The notes: generated by a model not told the origin, from the sequence alone. A stretch of 64,000 nt of DNA from Erythrobacter donghaensis (GCF_002155425.1 NZ_MUYG01000011.1:124001-188000), one strand, 5' to 3'. Shown: positions 47,768-56,864, counted from the stretch's first letter. Translations and numbers: made by a program.

Positions 47768-49507
47768 ATGAACGCCATCGAACCGCTTGCTCTCCGCCAC
47801 GATGCCGATCCGGCCGCCGCGCCGCCGCCCGCATCGCGCCGGGCGCGGCGCTGGCTGGTGATGTATCCGCGCGCGATCCCGCTGGTGATCTTCATCGCGC
47901 TGGCCGCGATCACCGCGCTCAGCGTGTTCGCGATCGAAAGCAACGCCCGCGCCCGCGAACACGCGCAAATGCGCGAATATGCGCAAGGCCTCGCCGCCGC
48001 GCTCGACCGGTCGGGCAGCGGCTTCACCTCCTACCTGCGTGCCGGCGCGGCACTGTTTGCGAGCGTCGACGAGGTCAGCCCGGAGACCTTCGACAGCTTC
48101 GTGCGCGCGCTCAAGCTCAATGCCGACGATACGGGGGCCGAAGGGATCGGCTGGATCCCGGTGCTGGAGGCGCGCGATCTCCCCGGCTTCCTCGCCCGCA
48201 CCCGCGCGCGCCAGCCCGATTATCCGGCGATTACCCCGGTCCCTGCGAGCAACACCGGTCGCATCGCGCCGGTGGCGATGTTCGCCCCCGACACCCCGCT
48301 CAACCGGCGCGCGCTGGGCTACGACATGTATTCCGACCCCGCCCGCGCCGCCGCCATGGCCGAGGCCGAGGTGACTTTGCGCCCCGCCGCATCGGGGCGG
48401 ATCATGCTGCGCCGCGACAATAGCCCCGCTGCACCCGCCTTCGCGATCTACATGCCGGTGTTTCGCCTTTCGGGCAGCGAGGATCGCGGGCTGTCTGGCT
48501 TCGTCTATACCCCGTTCCGCGCGCGCGAGTTTCTCGATGCCGCGATCGACCGCGAAGGGGCCGGGGGGTTCGGGGTGCGGCTGTATGACGGCGAGGTTTC
48601 GACCGGGCACCTGCTGGTTGCCCATTCGATCAGCGATGCGGCGCGCGAGACGGTCGAGCAGGAAGTCACCATCGCCGACCGCAAGCTGATGCTGGTGATC
48701 GAGCATGCCGATCATCAGGTGCTCTCGCCGCTGTCGATGGTGACGCTGATGTTCGGCCTCGCGCTGGCGAGCCTGCTGATGCTGCTGGCGCGGCTGCTGA
48801 CCCAGCAGGCGTTCGAGGATCAGGCGCGGCTGGCCTTTTTCGAGGAACAGCACTCGATCCGCAATTCGCTGACGCGGGAGCTCAACCACCGGGTCAAGAA
48901 CACGCTCGCCAACGTGCTGTCGATCCTGTCGCTGACCCGCCGCCGGGCGAGCGGGCTCGACGATTTCGCCGACAGTCTCGAAGGGCGCATCCGGGCGCTG
49001 TCGGCGACGCATGATCTGCTCACCGTGACCGATTGGGGCACCACCCCGATCCGCGCGGTGATCGAGGCGGAGTTGCAGCATTTCCGCGAGGCGCTGGGGG
49101 ATTCGATCCTGCTTGAAGGGCCCGATCTGGAACTGGCCCCTAATGATGCGCTGTCGTTCGGCCTTGCGGTGCACGAACTGGCGACCAATGCGGCGAAGTA
49201 CGGCGCGCTCAGCGTGCCCGGTGGACAGGTGACGATCCGCTGGAGCCGCGGGGATGATTGCGCGACCGAGACCGGATGGGCCGAGGTCGAATGGCAGGAA
49301 ACCGGCGGGCCTCTCGTCGCGCAGGAGCGCCGCCGGGGCTTCGGCACCGAGCTGATCGAGAAGGTGGTGGCGCACGAATTGCGGCAGCCGGTCACGCTCG
49401 ATTTCGCCCTCAGCGGCGTGCGCTGCGTGTTGCGCGTGCCGGTGCGGCGCCCCACCGACTTCCGCATCCGCGAGAAGGACGGCGACCGGCACGTGGTGAA
49501 GCCTTAG
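47768..49507 (+). CDS. CHASE-domain sensor histidine kinase (HWE/HisKA_2 type) of the general stress response
   Basis: 579 residues from the ATG at 47768, after AGGAA. Membrane helices at about 36-56 and 322-342 bracket a CHASE sensor domain (SSYLRAGAALFASV-like FTSYLRAGAALFASV, LNADDTGAEGIGWIPVL, LGYDMYSDPARAAAMAEA). The kinase core starts with ELNHRVKNTLANVLSIL (His374), and the N box is HELATNAAKYGALS, typical of HWE/HisKA_2 kinases that feed PhyR. It lies between nepR-ecfG and phyR, so it is the likely PhyR kinase (PhyK-like). The ligand of the CHASE domain is unknown. Confidence 0.93.
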   Translation: MNAIEPLALRHDADPAAAPPPASRRARRWLVMYPRAIPLVIFIALAAITALSVFAIESNARAREHAQMREYAQGLAAALDRSGSGFTSYLRAGAALFASVDEVSPETFDSFVRALKLNADDTGAEGIGWIPVLEARDLPGFLARTRARQPDYPAITPVPASNTGRIAPVAMFAPDTPLNRRALGYDMYSDPARAAAMAEAEVTLRPAASGRIMLRRDNSPAAPAFAIYMPVFRLSGSEDRGLSGFVYTPFRAREFLDAAIDREGAGGFGVRLYDGEVSTGHLLVAHSISDAARETVEQEVTIADRKLMLVIEHADHQVLSPLSMVTLMFGLALASLLMLLARLLTQQAFEDQARLAFFEEQHSIRNSLTRELNHRVKNTLANVLSILSLTRRRASGLDDFADSLEGRIRALSATHDLLTVTDWGTTPIRAVIEAELQHFREALGDSILLEGPDLELAPNDALSFGLAVHELATNAAKYGALSVPGGQVTIRWSRGDDCATETGWAEVEWQETGGPLVAQERRRGFGTELIEKVVAHELRQPVTLDFALSGVRCVLRVPVRRPTDFRIREKDGDRHVVKP

Positions 49508-49515
49508 CTCTCACG

Positions 49516-49637
49516 ATCGCGCTAGCGCGCGATGCAGACCACCCGCCCCGCCTCCCCACCCGGCCACCATAGCATGATGGTATCATTGGTGGCCGGGTGG
49601 GGAGGCGGGGCGGGTGGTCTGCGCCACCGGAGGTGGC
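49516..49637. repeat. 122-bp triple-hairpin repeat, copy 1 (3' of the kinase and phyR)
   Basis: The centre is a perfect 35-bp inverted repeat (49534-49568 with 49588-49622) around a loop holding ATGAT-GGT-ATCAT. It is flanked by a small left hairpin (ATCGCGC...GCGCGAT) and a small right hairpin (GCCACC...GGTGGC). It fills the convergent gap between the sensor kinase and phyR and may end both transcripts. Copy 2 is at 50723-50844. Confidence 0.9.
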
Positions 49638-49641
49638 TAAA

Positions 49642-50430
49642 TTATAGAGGCCTTGTGCTTCCGAAGAACAATGCCTGGCTGATCGCCGCGCGCACGGTGG
49701 CTTCCTGAAACGGCTTGGTGACCAGATAGGTCGGCTCGGGCCGGTCGCCGGTCAGCAGGCGTTCGGGATAGGCGGTGATGAAGATCACCGGCATCGATCC
49801 GACGGCGAGGATATCGTCCACCGCGTCCAGTCCCGATGATCCGTCGGCCAGCTGGATGTCGGCCAGCACCAGCCCCGGCATCGCCTCGGCCACCGCCGCG
49901 CGGGCCTGGGTGCGGGTTGCGGCAGTGCCGCTGACCGTGTGGCCGATGCTGGTGACGAGGTCTTCCAGCTGCATCGCGATCAGCGGTTCGTCCTCGATGA
50001 TCAGCACACTGGTTGCCTGTTCACGCTCGATGTCGGCGATGGCTTCGGCGACCATGTCCTTGATCTCGTCCGGCGTGCGCTCGAGGATGGCGGCGGCTTC
50101 GGCGGTGGTGAAGTCTTCCAGCGTGGTCAGCAGCAGCGCCTGACGCGCGGGCGGCGTGATCGTGCCGAGCCGCGCCTGCGCCCCGGCCTCGTGCTCGCTG
50201 GTGGTCTCGCCCGTCGCCAGCGGGCCCGAGGCGCTCGCCCAGACCTTGCTGAAGGCGCGGTAGAGCGGCACCCGACCACCCGCGAGGCTGGCGCGCAATG
50301 CGTCATCCGCCAGCACCGCTTCAAGCATCTCGCGCACGAAGGCATCGCCGCTTGCCTGCGACCCGGTCAGCGCGCGGGCATAGCGGCGCAGGAACGGCAG
50401 GTTTGCGGCAATCTGGCTTCCAAGCGACAT
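49642..50430 (-). CDS. phyR: General stress response regulator PhyR
   Basis: 262 residues from the ATG at 50430 (MSLGSQIAANLPFLRRYARAL). Residues 1-135 form an EcfG-like domain with sigma region 2 and 4 features but no DNA contacts. Residues 141-255 form a receiver domain with acidic pair in IIEDEPLI, phosphoacceptor Asp191 (LADIQLADG) and Lys239 (VTKPF). Phosphorylated PhyR acts as a sigma mimic and binds NepR, which frees EcfG. It is separated from nepR-ecfG by the divergent kinase gene. Confidence 0.96.
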   Translation of the reverse strand: MSLGSQIAANLPFLRRYARALTGSQASGDAFVREMLEAVLADDALRASLAGGRVPLYRAFSKVWASASGPLATGETTSEHEAGAQARLGTITPPARQALLLTTLEDFTTAEAAAILERTPDEIKDMVAEAIADIEREQATSVLIIEDEPLIAMQLEDLVTSIGHTVSGTAATRTQARAAVAEAMPGLVLADIQLADGSSGLDAVDDILAVGSMPVIFITAYPERLLTGDRPEPTYLVTKPFQEATVRAAISQALFFGSTRPL

Positions 50431-50479
50431 CGGTCTCTCCTCAATTCGTTCCGAGCGGCCCGTTCGGCACTGCTCCGAC

Positions 50480-50505
50480 AACCGAATCACGGCCATAGCG
50501 GTTCC
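50480..50505 (-). promoter_or_regulatory. Weak candidate EcfG promoter upstream of phyR
   Basis: On the minus strand GGAAC (complement of 50501-50505) is followed after 16 bases by CGGTT instead of CGTT (GTT at 18 bases). One element is perfect and the other degenerate, so the call is tentative. It lies about 50 bases before the phyR start. Confidence 0.3.
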
Positions 50506-50573
50506 CCGCTGCGCCGTCGCGGTTATCTCGTAAGATGTTCGATTCCCGCAGGTTCTTGCAAAAATGCAGAGGC

Positions 50574-50699
50574 ATGAAAAAAATTCTTGCCGCTACGGGA
50601 ACCGCGATTTCACTGGCGCATTTAGCTTTTGTCACCGCCGAGACCCCCCTCCCGTCCAAGCGGCTGGTGATACGATCCCGAAAGGCCTCCGCTGCTTAG
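50574..50699 (+). CDS. Possible small secreted peptide (41 residues)
   Basis: The frame reads MKKILAATGTAISLAHLAFV then TAETPLPSKRLVIRSRKASAA. The first half is a convincing signal peptide and the mature part is short and basic. The TAG stop lies inside a strong intrinsic terminator (50681-50716). Against it, the only Shine-Dalgarno-like AGAGG is a single base from the ATG. If the call is wrong, 50431-50848 holds only the phyR promoter region, this terminator and a repeat. Confidence 0.45.
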   Translation: MKKILAATGTAISLAHLAFVTAETPLPSKRLVIRSRKASAA

Positions 50700-50716
50700 C
50701 AGCGGAGGCCTTTTTT
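50681..50716 (+). terminator. Intrinsic terminator after the small-peptide frame
   Basis: AAAGGCCTCCGCT at 50681-50693 pairs with AGCGGAGGCCTTT at 50701-50713, followed by further T residues. It is a classical GC-rich hairpin with a T run and implies that a plus-strand transcript ends here. Confidence 0.85.
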
Positions 50717-50722
50717 CTGCAC

Positions 50723-50844
50723 ATCGCGCTTGCGCGCGATGCAGACCTCCCGCCCCTCCTCCCCACCCGGCCACCATAGCATGATGGTATCATTGGTGGC
50801 CGGGTGGGGAGGAGGGGCGGGAGGTCTGCGCCACCGAAGGTGGC
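50723..50844. repeat. 122-bp triple-hairpin repeat, copy 2
   Basis: It has the same length and layout as copy 1: perfect 35-bp arms at 50741-50775 and 50795-50829 with the same ATGAT-GGT-ATCAT loop and the same side hairpins. Two bases of each arm differ from copy 1, and both differences are matched by complementary changes in the other arm, so pairing stays perfect. Confidence 0.9.
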
Positions 50845-50848
50845 TCAA

Positions 50849-52024
50849 TCAACCAAGCTTGCGCCCGTAGATCGCATATTCGCGGTTGATCTTGCTCTGG
50901 ATCGTGTCGGCGATCGCGACCATGCCCTGGTTGTCTTCCAGCACCCAGCCCAGCTCGCCGTGGGTCGATTGGAACTTGGTCGTCGCCTCGAGCCGGATCG
51001 CCTCGATCATCATGAAGGCGAGCGTTCCGGCCATGCGGGTGTTGTGGAGTTCTTTCAGCACCCCCATCAGCGGCACCCGCATCCCTGCGCCCTTGGGATG
51101 GCGCAACCAGCGCAGCATGTGGAACCAGCCGAACGGGAACAGCTTGCCCTTGATCTTGGCCAAAGCGCTGTTCGCATCTGGCCACGTCAGCATGAAAGCC
51201 ACCGGGCGGCCATCGACTTCCGCGATCATGTTCAGCTCTTCGTGGATGATAGCCCGCAGCTTCTTGCCGGCATAGGCGACTTCGGCGGGGGTGAAGGGCA
51301 CAAAGCCCCAATTATCCGACCATGCATCATTGAGGATCGCCAGGATCGTCGCGACTTCTTCGTCCCAGCGGCTTTTATCGACCCGGCGGACATTGATCCG
51401 CTCATTGCGTTGCCCCGACTGGACCAAGCGTTGGACGAGCGGGCCGAACCCGTGAGTGATATTGAGATCGTAGGTGTAGAGCGTCTTGACGCGCGTGAAG
51501 CCCGCCGCCTCGATCCAGCCGGCATAATGCGCGGGGTGGTGGCCCATCATCATCATCGGCGGGTGCTCCTGCCCCTTCACCAGCAGGCCGGGTTCCTCCC
51601 AGATCGACAGCGAGATCGGGCCGATCACCCGCGTCATTCCCTCGCCCGCCAGCCAGGCCTCGGCGGCTGCCAACAGTGCGCGGGCGACGTCTTCATCCTC
51701 GGCATCGAAATAGCCGAAAAAGCCGGTGCCGGGGCCGAAGCCCTGTTCGGCAGGCATGGCCAGCGCCAGTTCGTCGATATGGGCCGAAATCCGCCCGACC
51801 GGCTTGCCTGCGCGCATCGCCATGAACAATTGCACCCGCGCATGGCCGAAGAAGGGGTTCTTCGCGGGATCGACCAGTTCGAGCTGTTCGGAACGGATCT
51901 GCGGCACGAAATGCTCAAGGCGATCGGAAAAGGCCCGCCCCAGGTCGACGAAAGCGGCGCGCTGGCGCTTGTCGTTGACCGGTTCGATCCTTATTTCTGC
52001 CTCACGGGCCAGCACATCCGTCAC
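50849..52024 (-). CDS. Large GNAT-related protein (YghO-like)
   Basis: 391 residues from a GTG at 52024, which has GAGGA at good spacing; an in-frame start at 52087 is less likely. The first third holds an acetyltransferase-like region (FFGHARVQLFMAMRAGKPVGRISA). The second half has a GNAT-type tail (MGVLKELHNTRMAGTLAFMMIEAIRL). Family members near 390 residues are widespread and uncharacterised. It diverges from a fatty acid desaturase gene, which hints at a lipid-related role. Confidence 0.8.
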   Translation of the reverse strand: MTDVLAREAEIRIEPVNDKRQRAAFVDLGRAFSDRLEHFVPQIRSEQLELVDPAKNPFFGHARVQLFMAMRAGKPVGRISAHIDELALAMPAEQGFGPGTGFFGYFDAEDEDVARALLAAAEAWLAGEGMTRVIGPISLSIWEEPGLLVKGQEHPPMMMMGHHPAHYAGWIEAAGFTRVKTLYTYDLNITHGFGPLVQRLVQSGQRNERINVRRVDKSRWDEEVATILAILNDAWSDNWGFVPFTPAEVAYAGKKLRAIIHEELNMIAEVDGRPVAFMLTWPDANSALAKIKGKLFPFGWFHMLRWLRHPKGAGMRVPLMGVLKELHNTRMAGTLAFMMIEAIRLEATTKFQSTHGELGWVLEDNQGMVAIADTIQSKINREYAIYGRKLG

Positions 52025-52163
52025 GCCGCCATCCTCGTATTTGCGCTTGATCAAGGTGTCTGTGTCGCCACCGCGCCATTCGCGCAAGGCTGTCGATCAC
52101 TGTCACCAACAACCCGCGTTTGGCCTGGCCCCTGTTTTCGGCTAGGGCGAGCCTCAGGAATTC

Positions 52164-53249
52164 ATGCCGATGACCATGCATCAGACCATCCCCGCTCCGC
52201 CGCAAAAGGCCACCCGCGCCCAGTTCATGGCTGAGGACGACAAGGCGATGCTGCGCGCCGTGCGCGATCTGACCAAGGGGCTGGGCGAGGCCAAGCCCGG
52301 CATTTACTGGCCCGACATGCTGATCTCGGCAGGCGTGGGCTATGCCGGAATTGCGGTCGCGATCCTGAGCGCCAACGTTGCCGTGCAGATCGTGGCGGGG
52401 CTGGTCGCGGCGCTGGCGCTCTACCGCGCGCTGATGTTCATTCACGAGCTGACCCATATCCACCGCGATGCGCTGCCGGGCTTCCGCACGGGCTGGAATC
52501 TGCTGGTCGGCGTGCCCTTGCTGACGCCGAGCTTCATGTATGAAGGCGTTCACACTATCCACCACAAGCGCACGCAATATGGCACGGTGGAAGATCCCGA
52601 ATATTTGCCGCTGGCGCTGATGAAGCCGTGGAGCCTGCCGCTGTTCGTGGCTGTCGCGATCCTCGCGCCAGTGGCGCTGATCGTGCGCGCGGCGGTGCTT
52701 GTGCCGCTGGGGGCGCTGATCCCGGCGGTGCGGACCTTCACGTGGGAGCGATTCTCGGCGCTGTCGATCAACCCCGAATTCCGCCGCCGCCCGCCCGAGG
52801 GCGACTTCATCGGCCGCGTGCGCTGGCAGGAGGCCGGGGTGTTCGTGTGGTCGTGGGCGCTGATCGGCAGCTCCTTCGTGATCGGCTGGCAGCCGCTCGC
52901 CACCGCGCTGGCGATCCTCTCGCTGACCGCGCTGCTCAACCAGCTGCGCACGCTCGTCGCCCACCTGTGGGAGAACGAGGGCGAGGCGATGACGGTGACC
53001 GCGCAGTTCCTCGATTCGGTCAATGTCCCGCCGCCGGGACTGGCTGCGGAAATCTGGGCGCCGGTCGGCCTGCGCTATCACGCGCTGCACCACCTGATGC
53101 CATCAATGCCCTATCACGACCTGCCCGAAGCGCACCGTCGTCTGGCGCGCGAACTCGGCACGGGCTCGACCTACGAAGGGGCGAACCATCCCGGGATGCT
53201 GGTGCTTGTGGGCCGGATCGCGAAGAGCACGATGGGGACGCGGGCGTAG
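52164..53249 (+). CDS. Membrane fatty acid desaturase
   Basis: 361 residues. Three histidine boxes, HELTHIH, HTIHHK and HALHH, bind the di-iron centre. Membrane helices lie between the boxes. It introduces a double bond or hydroxyl into a fatty acyl chain; the position cannot be read. The ATG at 52164 (MPMTM) may be replaced by the next ATG at 52170. Confidence 0.92.
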   Translation: MPMTMHQTIPAPPQKATRAQFMAEDDKAMLRAVRDLTKGLGEAKPGIYWPDMLISAGVGYAGIAVAILSANVAVQIVAGLVAALALYRALMFIHELTHIHRDALPGFRTGWNLLVGVPLLTPSFMYEGVHTIHHKRTQYGTVEDPEYLPLALMKPWSLPLFVAVAILAPVALIVRAAVLVPLGALIPAVRTFTWERFSALSINPEFRRRPPEGDFIGRVRWQEAGVFVWSWALIGSSFVIGWQPLATALAILSLTALLNQLRTLVAHLWENEGEAMTVTAQFLDSVNVPPPGLAAEIWAPVGLRYHALHHLMPSMPYHDLPEAHRRLARELGTGSTYEGANHPGMLVLVGRIAKSTMGTRA

Positions 53250-53253
53250 TTGC

Positions 53254-53396
53254 CAAGTCCCTCCCCGTTGCGAAGCAATGGGGAGGTGGCGCGCGCCGCA
53301 GGCGCGTGACGGAGGGGGATGACCCAACCGCATTGCCCCTCCGACCGCGCTGACGCGCGGCCACCTCCCCATCCCTGCGGGACAGGGAGGGACTTG
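53254..53396. repeat. Intergenic inverted repeat between desaturase and GNAT genes
   Basis: The outer arms (CAAGTCCCTCCCC at 53254 and its near-complement ending at 53396) and inner segments (GGGGAGGTGGC/GCCACCTCCCC and GGAGGGG/CCCCTCC) pair in the same order, making a long imperfect hairpin that fills a convergent gap. It may be a small non-autonomous repeat or act as a terminator. Confidence 0.75.
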
Positions 53397-53402
53397 CGGC
53401 CC

Positions 53403-53909
53403 TCAATCCAGAAAACAGATCATCGCGCAGCGGCGATCGGCGGGGAGGCCGTCTTCCACTTCGTTCGCCAGCTCGCCCGCCAGCCGCGGATGCGCGTCGA
53501 GCGCGGTGACTTCCTCGAAGCCCAGCCGCGCATAGAAGGGACCGTTCCACGCCAGATCGCGGAAGGTAGTGAGGGTGAGCGCCTTGAAGCCGGTGTTGCG
53601 CGCGTCGATCATCGCGGCGCGCACCAGCCCGGCCCCGATCCTGCGTCGCTGATAGGCGGGGGCGACGTCCATTTCCCAGATGTGCAATTCGCGGCTGAAG
53701 GGCTGAGCGACAAGGAACCCCACCATCGTCTCGCCCACATGGGCCACCAGCGAATGGCCGCGGCGGATCAGGCGGGCATAGTCCGCCTCGGAACGGGTGC
53801 GGGCAGGGTCGATTGCGGGTTCGCCGGCAAAGGCCACCGCCGCCGCGCGCTCGATTGCCGGCATGGCCGCAGCATCGTCTGCCCGCGCAAGGCGCAGCGA
53901 CCAGCTCAC
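53403..53909 (-). CDS. GNAT-family N-acetyltransferase
   Basis: 168 residues from a GTG at 53909 that overlaps the lptG stop as GTGA. The GNAT core is clear: IWEMDVAPAYQRRRIGAGLVRAAM (acetyl-CoA loop) and LTLTTFRDLAWNGPFYARLGFEEV. The substrate is unknown. Coupling to lptG is likely incidental to function but ties expression together. Confidence 0.9.
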   Translation of the reverse strand: MSWSLRLARADDAAAMPAIERAAAVAFAGEPAIDPARTRSEADYARLIRRGHSLVAHVGETMVGFLVAQPFSRELHIWEMDVAPAYQRRRIGAGLVRAAMIDARNTGFKALTLTTFRDLAWNGPFYARLGFEEVTALDAHPRLAGELANEVEDGLPADRRCAMICFLD

Positions 53910-55012
53910 TCCTCGGTCCGCACCAGCACCGTCTCGCCGAGCAGCAGGAACAGGAAAAACGGCGCCCATGCCGCGAGCAGCGGGGGGTAGCCGCCAAAGC
54001 TGCCCATCGCCAGCGCGGCGTTGTCGACCACGAAATAGGCAAAGCCCAGCGCCATCCCGATGATCGCGCGCACGAACAGCTGGCCCGAACGCGCGAGGCC
54101 GAAGGCGGCGATCGAGCCCAGCAGCGGCATCAGCAGTGCCGACAATGGCCCCGACAACCGGTGCCACCACTTGGCGCGCATCTCGTCGGTGTTGCGCCCG
54201 GCGGCGTCATAGGCATCGATGCTCTGGCTCAATTCCCAGAAGCTTTGCGCGTCGGGGTCGATCGATTGCAGCATGATCCGCTCAGGGCTGAGTTCCTCGC
54301 CCACCACCAGCTCGGGCAAAGGCTCGGTCAGTGCGCCCGCGACATCGAAGCGCACCGGCTGTTCCAGCCGCCAGCCGGGGGCAGCGTAGGTGGCGCGCGG
54401 GGCTCTCACTTGCTGGCGGATGATCCCGCCCGGCGCGCGGGCATACCAGGTGACGCCGGTGAGCACGATATTCTCGCCACCATCTGAAAGCGTTGCGGCG
54501 GTGAGGATGTTCTCGCCATCGGTGAAATAGACGTTCGCGCGCACCCCGCCCCCGCCGGTGGCTTCGGGGATCGGGCCATATTCCGCCGCCTCCCACGCCT
54601 TCAGCGTTGCATTGGCGCGGGTGACGATCCGCTCGTTGAAGCCGAAGCTCACGATCGAGACCACCGCCGCCGTCAGCAGCAGCGGGGCGAGCACCTGATG
54701 TGCGCTGAGGCCCGCGGCCTTCATCGCCACCACTTCGGAGTTCTGGTTGAGCGTCACCAGCGTGATCAGCGTCGCCAGCAGCACCGAATAGGGCAGGAAG
54801 CGGCTGACCAGCTGCGGCAGGCGCAGCGAGGCATATTGCAGGATCTCCGCCTGTCCGTTGCCCGGCGCGGCGAGGATCTTGCCCGTCGCCGACAAGAGAT
54901 CGAGCGCCAGCAGCACCAGCACCAGCATCACCAGCACGGCAAGGATGCGCACCACGAACAGCTTGGCGAGATAGAGCGTCAGCGTGCGCGAGGGGAAGAA
55001 ATCGAGCTGCAT
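53906..55012 (-). CDS. lptG: LPS export ABC transporter permease LptG
   Basis: 368 residues from the ATG at 55012 (MQLDFFPSRTLTLYLAKLF). Six membrane helices are arranged three and three around a periplasmic beta-jellyroll domain. LVTLNQNSEVVAMKAAGLS is the coupling-helix signature. With LptF and the ATPase LptB it extracts LPS from the inner membrane. lptF lies 7 bp upstream. Confidence 0.95.
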   Translation of the reverse strand: MQLDFFPSRTLTLYLAKLFVVRILAVLVMLVLVLLALDLLSATGKILAAPGNGQAEILQYASLRLPQLVSRFLPYSVLLATLITLVTLNQNSEVVAMKAAGLSAHQVLAPLLLTAAVVSIVSFGFNERIVTRANATLKAWEAAEYGPIPEATGGGGVRANVYFTDGENILTAATLSDGGENIVLTGVTWYARAPGGIIRQQVRAPRATYAAPGWRLEQPVRFDVAGALTEPLPELVVGEELSPERIMLQSIDPDAQSFWELSQSIDAYDAAGRNTDEMRAKWWHRLSGPLSALLMPLLGSIAAFGLARSGQLFVRAIIGMALGFAYFVVDNAALAMGSFGGYPPLLAAWAPFFLFLLLGETVLVRTEE

Positions 55013-55019
55013 GGCGCGC

Positions 55020-56255
55020 CTACTCCGCCGGGGCCGTTGCCGTGGTCGAGCCACCCGGGCGGCGGCGCCTGAACAGCTTGCCCACCTGCTTCGACAGTTT
55101 GGCGAAGGCGGTCTCCAGCGCTCCGATCGCCTGCCCGCCCGGCACATAGGCGACGCGGTAATACATCCACAGAATCAGCCCGGCAAACACCGCAAAGGGC
55201 ACCCAGAAGGCCAGGATCGGATCGAGCCGCCCTAGCGAGGCGATGTCTTCGCCGTACTGGTTGATCTTGTGATAGGCGACCACCATCACGATCGACACGA
55301 ACACCCCCAGCGCGCTGGTCGATCGCTTGGGCGGAATCGCCAGCGCCACCGCCAGCAGCGGCATCAGGAACATCATCACGATCTCGACCAGCCGGAAGTT
55401 GAAGCTGGCAAGGCTCGCATCGCGTGCCTGCGCGGGGCTTTCGTCGCTCCAGCCGATCCTCAGCAGTTCGGGCAGGATATATTCGCGCGTCGCATCGCCG
55501 CGGGCGCGGAAGGCCTCGATCGCAGGCAGATCGATCGGCAGATCGTGGCGGCTGAAGCTCAGCACCCGCGGCGTCTGGCCCTTCATGCCCGTATCCTGAA
55601 TGATCGTGCCCTCGGTCAGGCGCAGGATGATGGTGTCGGGATTGTCGCGGGTGGCGAGGAAGGCCCCCTCGCGCGCGGAGATGCTCAGCACCTGCCCCTT
55701 GGCGTTGGCGACGCGGGCGAAGATGCCGATGAGCTTGCGCCCGTCGTCCTCGCTCTCCTCGATCCGGAGCGCCATGCGGTCGGCAATGGTGGTGAATTCG
55801 CCCACCTTGATCGAGGCCCCGAGCGCGCCCGAGCGCAGCTCGTATTCCATCTGCTCGTAATAATAGCGGCTGATCGGCTGGATGTAGAACACCAGCATGA
55901 TGTTGAGCGCGACCATCACCAGCGTGATCAGATAGGGCATCCTCAGCAGCCGGTTATAGGACAGCCCGACCGCGCGCATCGTATCGAGTTCGGAGGAGGT
56001 CGCCAGCTTGCGGAAGGCCAGCAGCACGCCGAGCAGCAGCCCCAAGGGGATCGCGAGGCTGGCATATTCGGGAATCAGCGCGCCCAGCATCTTGAACACA
56101 ACGCCCACGGGCCCGCCCTCGACCGCGACGAAATCGAACAGGCGCAGCATCTTGTCGAGCGTGAGCAGGCTGGCGGCGAGCGCGAACACGCCCAGCATCG
56201 GCACGATCGTCAGCCGCAGGATATAGCGGTCGATGCTGGGGAAAAGGTGGGGCAC
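55020..56255 (-). CDS. lptF: LPS export ABC transporter permease LptF
   Basis: 411 residues from a GTG at 56255 (PHLFPSIDRYILRLTIVPML). It has six membrane helices, the coupling-helix segment FRKLATSSELDTMRAVGLS, and a periplasmic jellyroll domain. A basic, disordered tail (KLFRRRRPGGSTT) ends the protein. It pairs with LptG encoded just downstream. Confidence 0.95.
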   Translation of the reverse strand: MPHLFPSIDRYILRLTIVPMLGVFALAASLLTLDKMLRLFDFVAVEGGPVGVVFKMLGALIPEYASLAIPLGLLLGVLLAFRKLATSSELDTMRAVGLSYNRLLRMPYLITLVMVALNIMLVFYIQPISRYYYEQMEYELRSGALGASIKVGEFTTIADRMALRIEESEDDGRKLIGIFARVANAKGQVLSISAREGAFLATRDNPDTIILRLTEGTIIQDTGMKGQTPRVLSFSRHDLPIDLPAIEAFRARGDATREYILPELLRIGWSDESPAQARDASLASFNFRLVEIVMMFLMPLLAVALAIPPKRSTSALGVFVSIVMVVAYHKINQYGEDIASLGRLDPILAFWVPFAVFAGLILWMYYRVAYVPGGQAIGALETAFAKLSKQVGKLFRRRRPGGSTTATAPAE

Positions 56256-56347
56256 GTGAGGTTCCGTCGATTGTCACACGGCCATAGCGAGGGAGCGCGG
56301 CGCCGTCATGCCCCCATTTCGCGCGCGCGCGGCCGTGCGAGGCGGAT

Positions 56348-56854
56348 TTACCAGAAGCGGCTGCCGGGAATGCCCTTGAACGGCCCGGCTTCGGCCGAGG
56401 TGATCCAGCCGCCGTAGAAGCCGCCGGGCTGCGGCGTCACCTGCTCGCCGTCCACCGTCACTTCGTCGAAAGGCGCGGCGTAGAAGGCGATATGGCCCGC
56501 AATCCCCGCAAAGGGCGCGGTGGGGGAAGGGTAGCTCCAGCCGGCCTGCACGAAGCGGTCGCCGCCGATGGTCACGTCCCAATAGGCCGCCTGCCCCTTC
56601 CACTCGCACAGCGAGCGCGCGGGGTTGGGGGCAAGGTGCGCCATCGCGATGTCGGCTTGCGGGAGGTAGTAGGTCGGCGGATGCGAGGTTTCGAGCGTGC
56701 GCCACGCAGCACGGGTATCCGCCAGCACCACGCCCTTGTGGACGATCCGAATGTGGCGGGCGGTCGGCTCGGCAATCGCGGGGCGGGGGTAGTCCCAGAC
56801 GCTTTCCTGTCCGGGCAGCACGGGATCGGGATCGGGGTGGTGGGCCTGCCTCAC
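56348..56854 (-). CDS. DUF427 domain protein
   Basis: 168 residues from a GTG at 56854. The DUF427 signature VVLADTRAAWRTLETSHPPTYYLP and SLCEWKGQAAYWDV are clear, as is the end IAFYAAPFDEVTVDGE. The family is common and has no proven function. It starts 10 bases after the clpS stop, so they are likely cotranscribed. Confidence 0.9.
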   Translation of the reverse strand: MRQAHHPDPDPVLPGQESVWDYPRPAIAEPTARHIRIVHKGVVLADTRAAWRTLETSHPPTYYLPQADIAMAHLAPNPARSLCEWKGQAAYWDVTIGGDRFVQAGWSYPSPTAPFAGIAGHIAFYAAPFDEVTVDGEQVTPQPGGFYGGWITSAEAGPFKGIPGSRFW

Positions 56855-56864
56855 GCCCGCGCGC

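Noticed and set aside
47354..49492. A 712-codon minus-strand frame running through the sensor kinase into nepR
   Set aside because: Only the last 68 codons have NepR character. The rest is antisense to a complete histidine kinase.
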